Notes under the pieces: model-generated
The model's input: only the letters and a program-made list of their open reading frames with translations
Told to the model about the DNA's origin: nothing
Databases searched by the model: none
Assembly (NCBI GenBank): GCA_013288145.1
Contig: JABDCJ010000056.1
Span: forward strand, 1-15,639
Source: Nitrososphaerota archaeon
GTDB taxonomy: Archaea; Thermoproteota; Nitrososphaeria; Nitrososphaerales; CADDZS01
Direction of reading: 5' to 3'
DNA: 15,639 nt
Program-made: the position numbers and the translations under genes
Part shown: positions 14,238 through 15,639 of the stretch, piece after piece
Numbering within the stretch: position 1 is the first letter of the stretch
How the letters are laid out: every line of letters begins with the position of its first letter

Positions 14238-14250
14238 GGTTGCTAGCCCT

Positions 14251-14643
14251 TCATTTCTTAGTCATACGAACTGCATTCTTACGCGCGATTTTCTCGAGTT
14301 CATCATCGAAACTGAACAAGGGTTGCTCGAGCCTCTTTGCAGCTGACAGGATTAGATAGTCGTTGTAATTCTTATAATTCTTCACGTTTGTTGCAAAGCG
14401 AACATCATCGGCAGTGCAGCCAGAAAAAAGACTCTTTTCGTTGGTCAGATACTCTTCAATCTTGATTTTTGCTCTTGAAAGTTCTATTGATCTTGACTTG
14501 AAGAACCACATGAGTTCATGAAATACAATGTTGGGCAAGTATCATTTCTCAAGCGAATCCAAGCCCTCGGATGCTTGTCGATGATACTCACTGTCTTCAA
14601 TAGCGTCAAAAATGAGCACATTTGTGTCTATTACAGCACTCAA
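14251..14643 (-). pseudogene. vapC: VapC-type PIN-domain toxin interrupted by TGA codon
   Basis: From TTG 14643, overlapping the vapB stop by two bases, the frame reads 130 codons, the usual VapC size, but codon 34 (14542-14544) is TGA. The surrounding reading is LDSLEK*YLPNIVFHELMWF; a Trp (TGG) is the likely ancestral codon. PIN catalytic acids are intact: Asp in VIDTN, Glu in FHELMW, Asp in NDYLILSAA and Asp in FSFDDE. VapC is an RNase that cleaves tRNA or rRNA when not bound by VapB. The stop would give a 33-residue peptide and, from TTG 14538, a 95-residue piece without the first catalytic Asp; both probably inactive. Readthrough or sequencing error could rescue it. Named from motif and context, not from a close match to a studied protein. 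Confidence 0.8.
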
Positions 14644-14870
14644 CTTTCGGATTGCCCACTTTCGATGTCAGCTTCAATTCTTTTGATAGTCAGCTTCTCG
14701 CCTAATTTCCAGGTCTTTCTCTTGCCTCTCTTTGGCGGCTTTAGTCTCACGACAGCTTCCTTTTCATCGTATTCAACTAGAACCAAGTCTCCTTTTCCTA
14801 TCTTGGCTCTTTGCCTAACAGCCTTAGGAATCGTAACCTGATAGTTTCTATTTACTTTGCTAATAGGCAT
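14640..14870 (-). CDS. vapB: VapB-type AbrB/MazE-fold antitoxin
   Basis: The 76-residue protein has an AbrB/SpoVT swapped-hairpin domain: SKVNRNYQVTIPKAVRQRAK, IGKGDLVLVEYDEKEAVVRL, with the conserved Q-V-T-I-P-K and G-D. The C-terminal basic and then acidic tail (KPPKRGKRKTWKLGEKLTIK, IEADIESGQSES) would wrap the VapC toxin. AbrB-type antitoxins bind DNA as dimers and repress their own operon. Start is ATG 14870; a TATA element at 14896-14904 lies 26-34 bp upstream, indicating a leaderless transcript. The stop codon overlaps the vapC start, implying coupled translation. It forms an operon with the broken vapC; if vapC is inactive, this gene is an orphan antitoxin. Confidence 0.9.
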   Translation of the reverse strand: MPISKVNRNYQVTIPKAVRQRAKIGKGDLVLVEYDEKEAVVRLKPPKRGKRKTWKLGEKLTIKRIEADIESGQSES

Positions 14871-14884
14871 ATTAGCCCTATTAG
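14860..14884. promoter_or_regulatory. Inverted repeat over the vapB start, candidate VapB operator
   Basis: CTAATAGG (14860-14867) and CCTATTAG (14877-14884) are perfect inverted 8-base arms with nine bases between them, centred on the vapB start. An overlapping pair GCTAAT/ATTAGC (14859-14864, 14871-14876) exists. Such symmetry suits autorepression by VapB. Confidence 0.5.
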
Positions 14885-14892
14885 ACTAAGCG

Positions 14893-14907
14893 AGATTTTT
14901 TAAATCT
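14893..14907 (-). promoter_or_regulatory. TATA box of vapBC inside a palindrome
   Basis: AGATTT and AAATCT are inverted arms around TTT. The minus-strand TTTAAAAAA within it is 26-34 bp from ATG 14870 and is the probable TATA box, so a protein bound at the palindrome would block transcription. Confidence 0.5.
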
Positions 14908-15264
14908 ATAAGATGTCATCATACTGGGTTCCATCGACGACACGATATATCTAGAATGTCAGAACTTTGGCGAGAAGGGAAATACCGGATGAATCGTGGA
15001 TGAACTCCGGCAGCTATTGATAATCAAACTTATAGCTCTGGATCTACATTTAGCGAGGACATGAAGTCTAAATTGCTAAAGGGAAAAAAGTCATAGTTAT
15101 TGCAGATCCACCTTGGATGGAGAATCTCAAGAAAAAGCCTAGTGCTCATTGTTAGAATGATCCCCCGCTTTTTTCTAATCACTCTCAGTCAGGGGGTTAT
15201 TCAAAAGAAAAATCAAACTCTCAATTGAAAATAACTAAAATATTTAGGCACTTTAGGCAATTTT
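14908..15264. other. Intergenic stretch with short broken coding fragments
   Basis: No complete gene is visible. ATG 15061 starts a ten-codon frame (MKSKLLKGKK) that stops, while the next frame, joined at AAAAAA (15086-15091), continues KVIVIADPPWMENLKKKPSA then HC and stop. This could be the start of a small gene broken at a homopolymer, but I recognise no family for it. A short ATG frame at 14956 ends after 15 codons. Confidence 0.35.
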
Positions 15265-15639
15265 TCATCTCATTAGACAACGAGGATACCGATGATAGAC
15301 CGGAATCAGAGTAATAGAACATTGGGACATTGTTCTTTTAAGAATCTGAAATCTGCCCAGAAACTCAGTGTGAATAATCGTGACAGTAGATACGAAAGAA
15401 AACGCTGAAAGTATATCCAACTCCTCCCGTAGAAAATTCCTAGAATACGCCGCGCTGGGAGCTGCCGGTGTTGCTGTTGTAGCTAGCGGCGCTAACATAC
15501 TCTCTCCTACATCAGGCGCGAAGGCATCGCAAAATACCAGTCCGATAACGTTGGATAGTTCGGCGCCTGCGTTTGTAATCACCGCCCCTCCATAAGAGTG
15601 TCCTACAAGCACGGTCGGTCCAACGGCTTGCTGTATCAC
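15265..15639 (-). pseudogene. Alpha/beta hydrolase fragment, truncated by rearrangement (runs off right edge)
   Basis: On the minus strand from the right edge the frame reads GPTVLVGHSYGGAVITNAGA then VIGLVFCDAFAPDVGESM: strand 5, the nucleophile elbow G-H-S-Y-G (Ser at residue 15 of the visible part), and the next helix and strand 6. This is typical of an esterase-like alpha/beta hydrolase. From about 15496 leftwards the reading loses family character and is simply the antisense of the Tat signal peptide at 15380-15503. The catalytic acid and His that should follow are absent. The protein would end in unrelated sequence, so it is probably inactive. The N-terminal part lies beyond the window. 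Confidence 0.65.
15380..15595 (+). pseudogene. Tat signal peptide joined to antisense hydrolase sequence
   Basis: From GTG 15380 the frame reads a polar start (MTVDTKENAESISNS), the twin-arginine motif SRRKFLEY, an alanine-rich hydrophobic stretch (AALGAAGVAVVASGANIL) and a short mature-like start (SPTSGAKASQNTSP). SRRKFL fits the Tat consensus, so this is almost certainly the export signal of a real gene. Past about 15548 the frame is only the reverse complement of the hydrolase nucleophile region and stops at 15593-15595. In soil thaumarchaea I recall Tat signals of this type in front of alpha/beta hydrolases, so signal and fragment may come from related genes joined by an inversion. A palindrome TAGCG-G-CGCTA is at 15484-15494, near the junction. 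Confidence 0.6.

Noticed and set aside
1..15639. CRISPR array, rRNA, intact tRNA, insertion sequence or integrase
   Set aside because: No regularly spaced repeats, no rRNA-like tracts, no complete cloverleaf and no transposase or integrase frame were seen.

Overview
The window looks like a chromosomal segment of a soil-type ammonia-oxidising archaeon, group I.1b Nitrososphaeria (Nitrososphaerales), or a close relative. This is an inference. It rests on: a partial regulatory protein whose C-terminal part matches the input module found in many thaumarchaeal sensor kinases; a Cdc48/VAT N-domain protein; TTTAAATA-type TATA boxes about 25-35 nt upstream of starts with little or no leader; several short zinc-ribbon/membrane proteins; Ser/Thr-rich cell-surface proteins with one N-terminal anchor; an AbrB-type VapB with a VapC; and a DUF1989 protein. 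There is no rRNA or tRNA gene, CRISPR array or recognisable insertion sequence. Many genes appear to start with TTG or GTG.

Layout. Positions 1-813 (minus) hold the 5' part of a degenerate receiver-domain protein that runs off the left edge. Positions 1144-4523 (minus) carry a small membrane protein, a large membrane-anchored zinc-ribbon protein, a 440-residue Cdc48 N-domain protein without any ATPase module, and another small membrane protein. Positions 4599-5749 (plus) have a GNAT remnant, a small C2H2-like protein and a membrane protein with an unclear start. Positions 5893-8502 (minus) have a zinc-ribbon membrane protein, an unknown 199-residue protein, an NTF2/SnoaL-like protein and an acylphosphatase with a long helical tail. 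Positions 8608-9829 (plus) have a doubtful zinc-ribbon remnant and a four-helix membrane protein. Positions 9969-11415 hold two divergent metabolic genes: pterin-4a-carbinolamine dehydratase (minus) and a DUF1989 protein (plus).

Positions 11596-13558 look like a local regulatory unit. A secreted/anchored protein (minus) and a membrane-bound winged-helix regulator (plus, broken by a one-base frameshift) diverge from an intergenic space that contains a perfect 9-bp inverted repeat. A second secreted protein follows. A membrane-anchored helical protein comes next. Positions 14251-14870 (minus) are a vapBC toxin-antitoxin pair whose toxin has an in-frame TGA at codon 34, with palindromes over the promoter and start codon. 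At the right edge, a Tat signal peptide (plus) collides head-on with the middle of an alpha/beta hydrolase (minus) within the same bases, which suggests an inversion breakpoint.

Overall the segment is accessory in character: small surface/membrane proteins, regulators and several decaying genes (GNAT, wHTH, vapC, Tat-hydrolase), with few core metabolic genes. The observations most worth following are the ATPase-less Cdc48-N protein, the wHTH/surface-protein unit with its operator, and the inverted Tat-hydrolase junction.
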